The translations under genes and the position numbers were made by a program. Shown here one piece after another: positions 1 through 11,300 of a DNA stretch of 64,000 nt. The DNA is taken from contig JALLLT010000011.1 of assembly GCA_025266875.1 (NCBI GenBank), positions 961,304-1,025,303 of the forward strand, read 5' to 3'. Position 1 is the stretch's first letter. The number at the start of each line of letters is the position of its first letter. Under the pieces are notes generated by a model, which was given only the letters and a program-made list of their open reading frames with translations, was not told the DNA's origin and did not search any database. Source of the stretch: Fennellomyces sp. T-0311. Taxonomy: Eukaryota; Mucoromycota; Mucoromycetes; Mucorales; Lichtheimiaceae.

Positions 1-1058
1 ACAAAATACAACAATCAAGCAAAAATTAACCCTATAACAAGTTTGTTTGTCAACAATGAGCCATTGGGACTATACGTCATGGTCGACAATTACAAGAATC
101 CTTTCCTTAAAAACGTGTTTGGAGGCAAATCAACACGCAAATACAAGCATGGTGTACTTTACCAAGGCGAAATTGCAGAGAACTATACGATGCCAGAAAT
201 GCCTAGTGCCAACCTCGGATGGCGTGGTGCACTCTCCACAGATTATATCGTCGAAAACAACCAATCGTTATACAGAATCAGACAAGAATCATCGAACCCA
301 AGAGAGCCACCGGGATTAACTAGACTGATTGACTTTTTAGAATTCATTGCGACCAATAGCACAGACGAACGAGAATGGGAAAATCAATTTTACGTGGATT
401 TGTTCCTGAAAAAGTAAGCTGTTTTTATGAACTTGCAAGTTTGGTAAAATAACTTTTAATTAGCATGGCTTTTGAGGTTTTGATGGGCCACGTGGATGGG
501 TACCTCGGAGCGGCGCACAACTACTTTTTGTACTACGAACCACTGTCCAAGAAATTGGTTTGGATGACAGCTGACCTGGACCAGACCATGGGCAATACCA
601 TGTTTGAAGAAAAGCAACAACAGCAGCTGGATCGTTACGATTTGCTTCAACATGATCGACCTCTTTTCCGGCAAGTTATGCAAGTACCCGCTTACAAGGA
701 ACAGTTCAATGCGATTTTGAAGGACATCCACCAAGGTCTTTTCAGCGACGACAGTCTGCTGGAGCACGTAAACTACCTCACCGAGCTTATCAAGGATGAT
801 GTTTCGTGGGACGCCAATATCCGCACCATACGAGAGTCGGCATTCAATAATGATGAGGTGGCTCAAAAGTACAAGCGTCAGATCCAACAAAAGATCCTCC
901 AATTGCCGCTTGGTTCTGACTTGCTTGCTCGTATTAATGCGATCGATTTTCAAACAGCGCTAAAAGGCCCCATTACCAATCATCCATCGATTATGCCATT
1001 ACATGACTATATTTCTCAGGCCAAACAATCCTTAACGAACCATATCGCTCTGTATTAG
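1..1058 (+). CDS. CotH-family protein (spore-coat/invasin-type kinase fold), 5' end missing
   Basis: Two joined exons encode the C-terminal part of a CotH-family protein. Exon one is open from base 1 to 413; a 50-nt intron (414-463, donor gtaagc, acceptor ttag) has its phase completed by an Asn codon before MAFEVL, and exon two ends in TAG at 1056-1058. The segment GHVDGYLGAAHNYFLYY followed by LVWMTADLDQTMGN matches the CotH core, where the DLDQT-like motif holds the predicted metal-binding Asp. Mucorales have expanded families of these secreted or cell-wall proteins; some members are host-cell invasins, others act in spores. The start, signal peptide and any GPI signal cannot be judged because the gene begins upstream. 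Bases 1-41 could instead be the end of another intron (ttaac branch-like motif, AG at 40-41). It converges with the CCCH gene 143 bp away. Confidence 0.85.
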
Positions 1059-1200
1059 AGAAAGACACCTTCTTCCTCCCCTCTTTTGTTTTATATAGTT
1101 TTGTTTTTTGGAATATAAAATGAAAATGGTTTTACATACATACAAAGATATATTTTTTTTTGATACAGTTTTCTAGATACTGTATGCTATGTCTCTGTTT

Positions 1201-2508
1201 TTATGACCTAGGCACACTGTTGTGCAATAAAGACGGGAACGCCACCGGGGCCGAGAGCATTCGTTGAAAGTGGTGAGCCGGCGCAGGCATTGCTCTTTCA
1301 TTAGTTGGTGCTACAGGTTCATCCTGCATAAAAAACAGTTGGGTATCATCGTCGTTGTTGGCGAAAGGCGAGAAGGGATCATCATCCTCATCTGAGGGTG
1401 ACGCACGGTTGACAGCAGCGCTTGTAAACCTGTGATGACTGCTGTCTCCGGGGATATTGATGGCCTTGGAAGAGGAGGAGGTGATAGGCTCCTCATCACT
1501 TGTGGCAAAGGACGAGGAGGCTCTTTGCACGAAGGGGACGTGCCATGACGACGATTGCATGGTCGGTGGGGGTGCAGGAGGCATGTCAAACGGCGATAGT
1601 TGCAGGGGCGACCTGCCATTGCCTAGTAACCCATCGCGGGATGGGCTATTGTGATACGCCGGGTGATACAACATCCGATCCCTCGATCGGCTTAATTCTG
1701 CCGGCGTCAGCAGATCGTTCAACGACGATGGCAGCAACACATCCTCCTCCTCCTCTTCGTCTTGAGCCGACAAGGTGCGTCTGTGCAACGGGTTGAGAAG
1801 ACTGCTGTGGGAGGGTGCAAAAGTAGGCGGCGACAACAGGAATTTCTTTTCCATGGGCGACGGTTCTGCATTAGGTGCAGACGATGCACCAAATAGCATG
1901 GCCGGGTTTTGCCTGATGGCGGCTGTGAGTTCACTGTTGCTGCTGTTGCCGTTTCGTTCATCACGTGCCAGATTCAGATGTGGTCTTGGGTCAGGTGGGG
2001 ATGCAACGAGAAGATAATTGCTGTTACTGGTCGAAGTGCTGGAGCTCCCGTACATTTTCCGTCTGGACTGGAGCAGTTTGCTGCGGCCTGCGTTATCGAC
2101 GGGCGAAAGGGTGTGCAGCAGCGCACACTTGGCTCCAAACTTGCAGTTGCCCTTTAAAAAGTACTTGCACACAGCCGATTCCGACGTCAAGTCTTGGCTA
2201 TGCGAAAACACACAATTGGCCCCGGCTGTGCAGATGCCTTGCTTGAAAAACTTGCATGGTACGTGCGAAAGATTGGACTCTGTTGGAAAATTCATTAGAT
2301 GCGGCCCTTTCAGGCATCAAAATAGCCCAAGCTTACGTTTATTGTTATTATTAGTGCTATTACTACCATTCTTCCCTGCGCGCTGGTGTTTGCTGCTGCG
2401 CGACCGCTTCACCTGGAAGGCGGAGGGTGAGCTCTTGGACAGCTGGCTCAGGCTCAACTGATCAAAGTCATCCGAAAGTAAATCGGCGCCAAGTAAATGG
2501 TCGTTCAT
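1201..2508 (-). CDS. Two-finger CCCH zinc-finger protein, 416 aa
   Basis: The gene has two exons: 2508-2337 and 2279-1201, separated by a 57-nt intron (2336-2280, donor gtaagc, ctaat branch motif, acceptor acag). The join gives NNNNKQSNLSHVPC in frame and a 416-residue product. Residues about 64-110 hold two fingers of C-x7-C-x5-C-x3-H type (CKFFKQGICTAGANCVFSH and CKYFLKGNCKFGAKCALLH). The rest is Ser/Pro/Asp-rich and probably disordered, with an acidic EEEEE run. This layout resembles yeast Lee1 and related fungal CCCH proteins, which suggests RNA binding; the targets cannot be named. The ATG at 2508 was chosen because the upstream in-frame extension is low-complexity and basic; an ATG further upstream cannot be excluded. 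It converges with the CotH gene. Confidence 0.85.
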
Positions 2509-2862
2509 TGCAACGGCGTGGGGGCTTCTTTTGCGAGAAAGAGAGAAAGAGAGAGGAGCAGGGAGCGTTTCTTTGTTCCAGAAAGGGCGCTGTCTCAAGA
2601 ATAAGAGGATCTAAATGGATGATACAACACAAACAAAGAAAAAGAAAGTAAAGGTGAAAAAAGATGGGGCTGCTGCGGGAGAAGCTGACCTTCGATGCAA
2701 AACAGAACGGTCATGCGACGTGTAGGTTCTCTGTGTCACACAATCACACATGGCGCTCATTTGCTGGATATTACAGTTTTACATGTATTCTAGGACTTGC
2801 AGAAAAGGAAACATAACGGGGGAGGGGGTGAATGCAAAATGAATGTAGCTAACGACAAAGCC
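2509..2862. other. Intergenic spacer, CCCH promoter and SRP40 3' flank
   Basis: No gene is seen. The stretch carries the upstream region of the CCCH gene (A/G-rich gagaaagagagaaagagag tract near 2535) and the 3' flank of SRP40. Both genes are on the minus strand, so transcription is tandem. Confidence 0.5.
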
Positions 2863-4713
2863 TTATTGAAACTTGATGCTATGGGATTCCATGGATATCT
2901 GGCCGCCGCGATAAGAGCCTCGCTTCTTCTTGTTCTTTTCCGCTCTGAACTTATCGCCCCGCGTCTTGATGAGATCAACGTGTGCCTTCCATCCATACGA
3001 CGTCTCGTCCGAGCCACCCTTGCTGACGTATGTGTTGTCTCTTAATCGATCGTCATGAAACTCTACCTCCTCGGGTCGTACTCGCTGGAACGGAGTGCCT
3101 TGTTTTCGTACAACTTTGGGTTTTTTGGCCGCTGCTTCTGTGGCTTGACCTTCGTCGTCGAGCTTGTGCTTGGTGCCAGCACTGACCACAGGTTCGATCT
3201 TGGCCTCTGTCTTCTCGTCCTCGCTCTCGCTCTCGCTCTCGCTGCTTGACGACGAGCTACTGGAACTATCGCTTTCCTCTTCCTTCTTTTCGTCTTCGCT
3301 GTCCTCCGAATCGCTCGATTCACTGTCCGCATCTGATCCGCTGCTCGAGGACGACGAGGAGTCTTCGTCTGCGTCATCTACCTTCTTTTCGGCCTCCTTT
3401 TCCTCCTCAGAGTCGCTGGACGAATCACTATCAGAGTCGCTACTTGAATCGCTGTCGCTGGATGAAGATGACGATCCCTCCTTCTTTTCTTTCTCCTCTT
3501 CAGATTCGCTGGATGATGATGATTCCTTCTTTTCATCCTCCTTCTCATCATCAGACGATGACGAATCGCTGTCAGAACTGGACTTTTTGGCTTCTTCCAT
3601 CTTTACGTCTTCGTCTTCTGATTCACTTGACGATGATGAGTCGCTCGAAGACGACGAATCGCTTGATGATTCGCTTGACGACGATTTAGTGGCCTCCTTC
3701 ATTTTAACATCCTCGCCTTCATCAGATGAGCTGCTAGAGCTATCGCTGCTGGAGCTAGAGCTAGAGCTGGACTTGGATTCGGTGGCAGGTTCGGCCTTCT
3801 TTTCCTCCTCTTCATCTGATGATGAAGACGATGAATCGCTGTCACTTTCGCTGCTGGAGCTGGAGCTGGAGCTGGATGAGGAGCTGCTTGCCTTGGACTC
3901 GACCTTCTTTTCCTCCTTTTCCTCAGACGAAGACGAGTCACTATCGCTTTCACTGCTTTCACTGCTTTCACTGCTGGATGATGAGCTGCTTGCCTTGGAT
4001 TCGGTAGCAGGAGCCTTCTCTTCCTCTTCATCTGATGATGACGACGAATCGCTGTCACTTTCGCTGCTAGAGCTAGAGCTAGAGCCGGACGAGGAGCTGC
4101 TAGACTTGGATTCGGCGACAGGTTCAGCCTTCTTTTCCTCTTCTTCTTCATCAGACGAAGACGAATCGCTGCTGCTGTCAGAATCGCTGCTGGATGACGA
4201 GTCACTCGATGATTTAGCGGCCTCCTTTGTCTCTTCCTTCTTTTCTTCCTCTTCATCAGAAGACGAGTCGCTATCACTGCTAGAGCTGCTGCTGGACGAC
4301 GAGCTGCTGCTGGAGCTAAACTTGGCCACAACAGCCTTTTCTTCCTCTTCATCGGACGAAGAGTCGCTATCGCTGCTGCTGCTGCTGCTGCTATCGCTGG
4401 ACGAAGACGACGAGGACGACGAGTCAGCTTCCTTCATCTCCGTGTCGACAGAGCTACAGTTGAATTCCTTAGCTTCTGAAGCATACTATGATCTCATACT
4501 CTTACCTTCCACTATGCTGCTTATATAATTCCTCCAACGACACTGTGCTTGAACTTTTGACAGCCTATTATTGAAATTGTCAGAGCTGAATCGCTGATCC
4601 GGCTCGATCGCACTGCTTACCTGCGGGCATTTTGTCTTTAATTTCTCAGCGGCCTCGTTGTAGCCGTTCGAAACAAGGTACGCATATACAATTGCTTCCA
4701 ACTCTCCAGCCAT
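2863..4713 (-). CDS. SRP40: SRP40/Nopp140-like nucleolar phosphoprotein, 580 aa
   Basis: There are three exons: 4713-4621, 4564-4506 and 4453-2863. Introns are 56 nt (4620-4565, ctgac branch site) and 52 nt (4505-4454). The N terminus has a LisH-type helix pair (VYAYLVSNGYNEAAEKL, then VSLEELYKQHSG), as in NOLC1. The middle (about residues 60-490) is a long Ser/Asp/Glu repeat with short K-rich linkers, typical of CK2-phosphorylated Nopp140 proteins. The end is the conserved SRP40 C-terminal domain: GTPFQRVRPEEVEF..., YGWKAHVDLIKTRGDKF, and RGSYRGGQIS. Family members chaperone small nucleolar RNPs and Pol I assembly in the nucleolus. The exon 2 frame was chosen because it alone gives the LEELYKQ motif and keeps phase at both splice sites. 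Repeat length may vary between strains or assemblies. Confidence 0.9.
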
Positions 4714-5284
4714 GGTGACAAAACGGTAAAAAAGGGAAGATTTTTTTTTCGCCCGCGCTGGTCGAAAAATGCTTGATCCGAGAAAAGCCACAACTCAATT
4801 CAGTCTGGTTTGGCCTCTCATGGTTTGGTATACCCCCACGCGTGTTGCCCTATCACTCCAATTGATACTGGCAAGGAGAGCTGCTTTGCCCAGTGGCCAA
4901 AAGAAAGAATATCCATCCGCTGCAAGTCCTTGGTTACGCCTTGGTTGCTTGGCAGCGAATTTGACACCAAGACTTTTCGTTGTACCACCTGCCCCTTTGG
5001 TATTCCTACCGACAACATTGGTTCGTCACTATAGAAACGGGTGTACATGTACGGGGAATCTGTATTTCATGCATTGAGATAGCTTTGCGTGAATTATCTC
5101 TCAAGCTGCCTTCCTCCTGCAACTGATATTTTTCGATTTTTCTACTTAGAAAGGCGCTAGTTCAATATGAGCCGTCCGTCTATGCGGATGAAACAACAGC
5201 GCTTAATGAGTGGAAAAAGTTTGGATCTGCGCAGGAAGTCCCTGTAGCGTCTTTATTTTCGGACATAATGTGTTATAAACCGTA
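4714..5284. other. Spacer: SRP40 promoter side and erg6 3' flank
   Basis: No recognised gene. A small plus-strand open frame at 4810-5034 encodes a Cys-containing 74-aa peptide of no known family; I do not call it a gene. A T-run sits just upstream of the SRP40 ATG (about 4741-4750). Confidence 0.4.
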
Positions 5285-6671
5285 TTAAATAACAAGTGTA
5301 GTTTCTTCCGATGGTTTTTCCACGACAAAACAGAACATTGGCGTGAATATTCCCATTTCACCACCAGCAACCAGGACATCTGCAGCGTTGTTCAATAACT
5401 GCGAAGTTTCCAATACACCAGGTGGGACGAATTTAAGCTTGGTCAGTACAGTGAGCAAACTATGAGTATAGGACCGACCCAGCGGTGATCGGAGCAAACC
5501 TCGAAGTCCCTGAGGTCGCTTGAGTGCATAATACCACGGTACCGTAGCGAGATCGATCGACGACAAGTCATCATGCTCGATCATCTTGAAACCGACCGAT
5601 TTAACAGCTCCCAGGCATTCTTTGGTGGAATAAAGCTTGGAAATTGAATTGCCTTCTTCAATACCACGGATCACGGTGCGGTGCGCACTATTCGATTCGT
5701 CGTATTTGTCCGTGGTGCACCATTCGTAGCAAGCGAATCGTCCACCAGGTCGAAGCACTCGATAAATCTCACCGTAGACCATCTCCAATCGTGGCGCGTG
5801 AACAGTCGCTTCAACCGAGAATACTGCGTCAAATGCTGCGTCGGAAAAGGGCATCTTGGTAAAATCGGCCTTGACAAAACCGGTAAAGTCGCTCAGACCA
5901 TATTTTATTGAGTATGCGGCGCATCGTTCGACTTGGTAGGCGTTATTGTTGATTCCGGTGACATGAGCGTATCCGGAAAACTTTACGATTTCGCGTAATG
6001 GTCCACCTAACAATTGACGTTGGTCGAGTGTGAGCCAAAAAAAAAAGCATCATATCGGATTCTCTATTACTAACCAACACCACATCCTACATCCTATACG
6101 TATAACAAAAGCATGTAAGTTTTTTTTATACACCGTTACTTCCCAAAAGATTTTTGTATATATACCAATACTCGCTGTCCGCGCTTTAATCCAAGTTTAA
6201 GTGCCAGGAATGCCTCATGTCGTTTAATATTTTCCTCGAACGTATCCCCTAATATTCGATAGTTTCTTTATTAGTGGGCTGCACTTCTGCCGTATGTATT
6301 CTTATCGCAACAGTACCTTTATAAAGTCTTGCAAAATGAAATGACTGACCCCACCCTTGTAAAAAGTCAGATCACCGCTGGGAGCAATAGAGAAAAAGCA
6401 TACCATACTCATAAAAGTCGGTAACAAGATCATAAAATGCGTTCGTCATGCCCTGAGCATGGTCTCGTCGATTCGTAACTAACTCTTCTTGGTGATTTTC
6501 CTCTCTCTTGTGGTCCCAGTTGCTGTAGTAACGTTCGGCTGCTTCTTTGTTGAGTTTGTGATCTTTTTGAGAGATTTTCTTGAAAAAGCTGCCTTCATCC
6601 AACACCACGTTCCCATGCAATTTCTGCATGAGCTGGATTTGCTCTTTATGGTCGTTGGCTATCAAGGACAT
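5285..6671 (-). CDS. erg6: Sterol 24-C-methyltransferase, 376 aa, five exons
   Basis: Exons are 6671-6404, 6355-6317, 6248-6166, 6093-6075 and 6006-5285; introns are 48, 68, 72 and 68 nt. Phases agree throughout and the sum is 377 codons, the usual Erg6 size. The enzyme transfers methyl from S-adenosylmethionine to C-24 of zymosterol-type sterols in the ergosterol pathway at the ER and lipid droplets. Visible motifs: NVVTDFYEYG-like FYDLVTDFYEYG at the end of exon 1, WGQSFHFARLYKG, SAM motif I LDVGCGVGGP, GINNNAYQ, EATVHAP (Val where Cys is common), YEIYRVLRPGGRF-type, YEWCTTDKYDE, and C-terminal AGGEMGIFTPMF. A 19-nt microexon carries the heart of SAM motif I. Mucorales often hold several ERG6 paralogues; which one this is cannot be told here. 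Confidence 0.93.
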
Positions 6672-7498
6672 GGTAAGGAAGAATCTTGCGATTAGATCTT
6701 GGTGTAATAACTGATAATTATATAAGCTAACTCGTCTTGGCGAACGCATTAAATCAACCTTGGCGGATATAAATTAAAGTACCAGGATTTTTCACCTTGG
6801 CATTAGATCGGATCACCACCATATTGGCTTACTATTTCGTTATATGCTTGCTTTATCTCTTTTATTTCCGTTTATACCTTTTTAACATAGCCTCTGTATA
6901 TGTCTTAACATCGACTTATTTTTTTTCGACCGTATATCATCCTTATGATGAAAATGACCGAAGATGGTGTCATTATCGGAGACTAGACTGGTACTTGGCA
7001 TATTTTGGCTCGTTCGACAGGTCTGGGCGCAACTAAAACCAAACACGTGTGTCAATCCTTGACAGAAAACTTTATACAGTGCAGACTGAAATTTGTAGTC
7101 ACTACACACAAGAAGTAATCCAGTAGATGTATACGTTGATTCAGTGATTTGTTATACGGCATCCCCATACACAAGCCAAAGTGTATAGGTAAAGCCTAGA
7201 AACGACCACCCGATAAAGTGAACATGGGTAAGCAGCTTTATCATAATTCGTTTCTGTCCCTTGACTACAGGAGCTACTATGCTAAACATTAAAAGTAGGC
7301 TACCAATATCAGAGTAGCGGCTACGCTGCTGTTACACATACGCATACCGGACTAGGTGCCGAGGTCGCGTTCTTTATTTTACTTGATATTCGAGGTACGG
7401 AAGTACGGTCTTTGGCAAACAATACATTTATCATATCAAACTTTTAATGTGTGGTTGTTAGGAGTAAATTCTGCGTAGTTGCGAAGATATACACTGTT
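6672..7498. other. erg6 upstream region
   Basis: No gene is supported. Short open frames occur (for example 6797-7036) but they are hydrophobic, AT-rich and match nothing. The region must contain the erg6 promoter and ends at the TA target site of the Tigger element. Confidence 0.4.
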
Positions 7499-7559
7499 TA
7501 CAGTGGCCGCTTTATATAACGATATGCCGGTGCAACCCAAATTATATCGTTATATCAAA

Positions 7560-7727
7560 TTGACGGTCGATAAATCTCCCGCCAATCCCAAGAGACCGTC
7601 GATTCCGACCTGGAAGTATATATGCTGTAATCTTCTTTTCATTTATTTAGAGCGAATATCTGAGTACAAAAAAGGAAAATAAAAGAAACTTTTGTCTAAA
7701 TGTCTATACTTTGATCTTCTTTTTCGC
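7560..7727 (+). repeat. DIRS left outer end and inverted terminal repeat
   Basis: Starts TTGACGGTCGATAAATCTCC. Bases 7612-7727 recur inverted at about 10965-11093, with a few differences such as a small deletion in the ATTTATTTAG stretch. Bases 7560-7622 recur inverted at 10828-10891 within the internal complementary region. Confidence 0.85.
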
Positions 7728-7760
7728 TCTTGGACATTTCGGTCGATTAAGACCGTCTCT

Positions 7761-8125
7761 ATGGATTCGTCGCCATCGGATCAAAACCCGCCTGCCATTC
7801 CGGCAGAGCAGATGCTTGCTTCGCTTCAAGAACAATTAGCTCAACAGCAACAACTGCTTGCCAACCTGACCATGCTCCAGCAGCCTTCAGCGTCACCAAC
7901 CCACTCCCTGCCGACAAGGCAACACGTTGACTGGACGCCAACCGAAGAATTACTTCAGCTCGTTCCTGAGATGGGTCGGGATCTCTTCAGCCAACAGCTG
8001 ACAGATGAACAGAAACGGGCCCTGATCGACCTTTATCCGGCACTGCAAGGCATACGTTACACCGCACCCGCCACACTGCCCACTGCCGCCACTCTCATTC
8101 ATTCCTCCTCAGTTTCAGCGTTTGC
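7761..8125 (+). pseudogene. DIRS gag-like N-terminal remnant
   Basis: The frame starts at ATG 7761 (MDSSPSDQNPP) and runs through a Gln-rich coiled stretch (QLAQQQQLLANL) into LVPEMGRDLFSQQLTDEQKR, which resembles the start of gag-like ORFs of mucoralean DIRS elements. It then drops directly into the RT frame, so the larger part of the ORF and the N-terminal part of RT have been deleted. Beyond about 8110 this frame is only a shadow of the RT frame. Non-functional by inspection. Confidence 0.65.
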
Positions 8126-9711
8126 AAGCCGACCAAAAGCGACTTCTACGACACGAAATCTCCCAGCTGCTTTTCAAGAAAGCCATCGAACCAGTACCCG
8201 ACAATACTCCAGGATTTTACAGCCCAATGTTTGTAATTCCGAAAAAGACTGGTGGTTTCCGGCCCGTCTTCAATCTAAAACGGCTCAATCAGTACCTCAC
8301 CGCACCCCACTTCAAGATGGAGACCTTGCAGGAGATCACGCGGATGGTAAAGCCCAACGATTTCTTTACATCAATCGATTTTCAGGATGCATTCTTACAT
8401 CACCTTATACACAAGGCCAGCCACCGCTTTCTGCGCTTTCATTTCGAGGGCAACACTTGACAGTTTCGAACCGCACCATTCAGGTTGGCACTCAGCCCCT
8501 TTTTACACACCAAAATCTGCAAGCCCATTGCAACTTGGGCACGCACACAAGGGATTCGCTTGGGGGTCTACCTGGATGACTGGCTCTTGATTAGCAACTC
8601 GATGACACAAGCAACTCAGCATACAAACCTGCTGGTCCAGAAGATGGAACAACTCGGCTGGGTGATCAATCTCCAGAAGTCGGACTTGATTCTGAAACAA
8701 TCAATCGAACACTTAGGCTTTGTGATCGACAGTGTAACCATGACCCTACGTCTTCCTGGTCAGAAGATTCGCAACTTGCGCCGCTCGATCAATCAAGTAC
8801 TCCTCGATCTGTACATTACCCCCCATCATTTGCTCAGTCTGACCATGCGCATCCAGGCAGCGACAATCACAGTCTTTCCAGCACAGCTATACACCCAACA
8901 GCTTCTCCAGTTCAAGAATCATTTTGTCGGTCACAGGAAGGGTTGGGATCGTCCTCATCATCTTCCGAACTCTTGCAGGACCGAACTTCTCTGGTGGCAC
9001 GAGAATCCGGTGAAGTGGAATGGCCGGTCTATTCTGCCAGCGCAAGCACCCCACCATTACCTCTATGTCGACTCCAGCCAGACTGGCTGGGGGGCTCATC
9101 TGGATGGCAAACAGATTCACGGGCTCTGGACACATCATGAAGCATCTTATCACATCAACTGGAAGGAGATGCGCGCCGTTCAGCTAGCCCTCCAAACCTT
9201 TCGTCACCTACAAGACTGCACCATTTTAATCAAGACCGACAACACGATGTCCGCAGCTTATTTGAACCGACACGGCGGCACTCGTTCCCTTCCACTCGGC
9301 CAGCTAGCAACCACGATTTGGACCGAGTGTCTACAACGCAACCTTCGCCTAGTTGTCTAGCACATCCCAGGCAGCAACAATCAGCTGGCGAACTTCGAAT
9401 CACAACGAAAATTTGCCAAGAACGCATGGCAACTCACCTCCCGGACGTTTCTACATCTTCAACATTGTTGGGGCCCTCACGACGTCAATCTTTTTGCGGA
9501 TCGCACGACCCATCTGCTGCCCCTCTATGTCTCTTGGCAGCTGGACCTGGCTGCCATGGCAACCGATGCATTTTCCCTGGACTGGGCGCAGTTTCGCCTC
9601 CCACTCGTCCATCCACCCTGGAACCTGATCGGCCGCGCCCTTCACAAGCTACAACAAGATCAAGTACCACGCGCAACAGTGGTCGTACCACACTGGCCTG
9701 GCAGCCCTTAG
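8104..9711 (+). pseudogene. DIRS reverse transcriptase / RNase H, interrupted by stops
   Basis: One frame carries the RT motifs GFYSPMFVIPKKTGGFRP, FTSIDFQDAFLH, QFRTAPFRLALSPF and YLDDWLL (catalytic YxDD), then the RNase H region with YVDSSQTGWGAHL, INWKEMRAV and KTDNTMSAAY, and the DIRS-specific extension CWGPHDVNLFADR ... HPPWNL. In-frame stops are TGA at 8458-8460, between HFEGNT and QFRTAPF, and TAG at 9358-9360. The frame ends at a TAG near 9711. Copying enzymes of this class make cDNA for circle formation. This copy cannot make the full protein without suppression. Confidence 0.88.
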
Positions 9712-9811
9712 TTTCCCATTCTCCACGCAATATCTCCGGCGCCACCAATCATTCTGGATCCTTGGTCCACCATCCAGCTATGCACTCCAATCACCCCTTA
9801 GCCGTCCCCGA

Positions 9812-10809
9812 ATCCAATGTGAAAGCTATCTGCTTGGCAGGTCTCCAGCGTCGCTTCGACGAGAGTACAGGCTTAAATGAGGATGCAACCGCATTACTCA
9901 CGGCTCACCTCACCGACGATACACCAACCAACCGCACATACAAATGCAGCCAAGAGCTGTTCTGTCGCTTTGCCATTGATCAAAACATCGACATACACAA
10001 CTTCTCTCACTCAGATCTCATCAATTTTCTGTCGTCTGCACATCATTCTGGTTACAGCCTCAACACCATCAAGTTATACAAGACTGCTGCTCTCAAATTT
10101 CATCACTTCCCAGCGCAATTCTTGAAGGATGTGGATATTATGGCTCTGTTGAAGAAGTTCGCCAATGACGCGCCTCCGATCCCATTAGGTCGTGCGGCTA
10201 TCGACTTGTCCCCCACTTTCCATCATCTCATTGCCTTGCATCCTCAAGCTGTTCACAACCTGCGTGTCGCTAATGAAGTTGCTGCCTTTTTACTTGGTAT
10301 CACTGCTCTTCTTCGGCCATCGGATTTACACCGGATTACCTTACGCTAATGTGTCTTGATCGAGGACTCCCAACTTACTTTGGTTATCAGCCGCCCCAAA
10401 GAATGACGACAAGGCCGCACTGTTATCAAATGTACCACAATCCAGAAGCACGCCAATTGCGTTGCCCTGTGCCCGGTGCATGCTTTCAAGACTCTACAGG
10501 ATCATCCTCGAGCTACCGCCCTGCGCCCTCCTGACGTTCTCTTCGTGGATAGCATTCGACCTCAACACCCAAACAATTCCCAAATGGTTATGCAACTTGG
10601 TCCAGCTCTCGACAGATACCCATCCAGCGCCTTCTGTTCGCTCGCTTGGCACCAACCTGGCCATTGCCCGTGGCATTCCTGTCGCGGATGTGGTGACTCT
10701 GGGGAACTGGTCCTCTGACGCTGTGATGGATACACATTACAGACGCCAACGCTTAACACAAACCGATGTTACAAGTGCTATCCTACGCCCCCCGGTCTCA
10801 ATCGACTAA
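9812..10809 (+). pseudogene. DIRS tyrosine recombinase, frameshifted
   Basis: The first frame holds a SAM-like N-terminal domain (FSHSDLINFLSSAHHSGYSLNTIKLYKTA) and the first catalytic Arg region (TALLRPSDLHRI), ending at TAA near 10349. A second frame continues through CVALCPVHAFKTL and DVLFVDSIRPQ. A third ends with SVRSLGTNLAIARGIPVADVVTLGNWSSDAVMDTHYRR, holding the second Arg, the GNWSS motif and the candidate Tyr nucleophile. At least one frameshift (about 10575) and a stop break it. Family members integrate circular DNA without making duplications, consistent with this insertion. Confidence 0.82.
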
Positions 10810-10827
10810 TCATACTCTGGATCAACA

Positions 10828-10933
10828 TATATACTTCCAGGTCGGAATCGACGGTCTCTTGGGATTGGCGGGAGATTTATCGACCGTCAACTCCCGCTAT
10901 AGACGAGAGATGAAGACCTGGAAGTATATATGC
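10828..10933 (+). repeat. DIRS internal complementary region
   Basis: Contains ACCGTCAA joined to CTCCCGCTATAGACG. The left part is complementary to the element's left outer end and the right part to its right outer end. In the DIRS replication model this region templates joining of the two ends into a circle. Confidence 0.85.
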
Positions 10934-10964
10934 TCCCCCCCTCCCCACAACCATTTTCCTTCGC

Positions 10965-11112
10965 TCTCAAGAAGATCAAAGTATAGACATTTAGACAAAA
11001 GTTTCTTTTATTTTCCTTTTTTGTACTCAGATATTCGCTCTAAATACATAAATGAAAAAGAAGATTACAGCATATATATTTCCAGGTCTTCATCTCTCGT
11101 CTATAGCAGGAA
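10965..11112 (-). repeat. DIRS right inverted terminal repeat and outer end
   Basis: Reverse complement of the left repeat (7612-7727). It ends near CTCGTCTATAGCAGGA, after which Tigger sequence (ATTATCGCTATATCGAATTG) resumes. Confidence 0.8.
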
Positions 11113-11300
11113 TTATCGCTATATCGAATTGGGACTCCGAGAGGAGGTATACAGTTAAACCCTTATCCAAAGCTTATTCATCATCTCTACTGAAAAGAAG
11201 TGTAAAGAAAGCTCTAGAATCCAGTGAAAAGTTTATAGCTTAGCTTAATTTATAAACTAGCATTACCCTTTTGTGTACTCCTTCATCAATTTACTTTGAA

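Larger units (their letters stand above)
7560..11112 (+). mobile_element. DIRS-type tyrosine-recombinase retrotransposon, degenerate
   Basis: Order is left ITR, gag-like remnant, RT/RNase H, tyrosine recombinase, internal complementary region, right ITR. The terminal repeats are inverted (7612-7727 against about 10965-11093). An internal region at about 10828-10933 is the reverse complement of the outer left end (7560-7622) joined directly to that of the outer right end (about 11083-11112). This circle-junction arrangement is diagnostic of DIRS elements. There is no target-site duplication, as expected. The element sits inside the left end of the Tigger copy. At about 3.55 kb it is shorter than usual; a deletion removed much between gag and RT. 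Confidence 0.9.

Noticed and set aside
3164..4528. 454-codon plus-strand open frame rich in Ser/Leu/Asp
   Set aside because: It is the antisense of the SRP40 Ser/Asp/Glu repeat. The repeat bias keeps the opposite frame open; the minus-strand gene has splice sites and conserved end domains.
5285..6013. Apparent truncated methyltransferase lacking its N terminus
   Set aside because: The missing part is present upstream in four short exons; with introns removed it is a full-length Erg6.
6797..7036. 79-aa hydrophobic frame upstream of erg6
   Set aside because: AT-rich, chance-like hydrophobic composition; no splice or family support.
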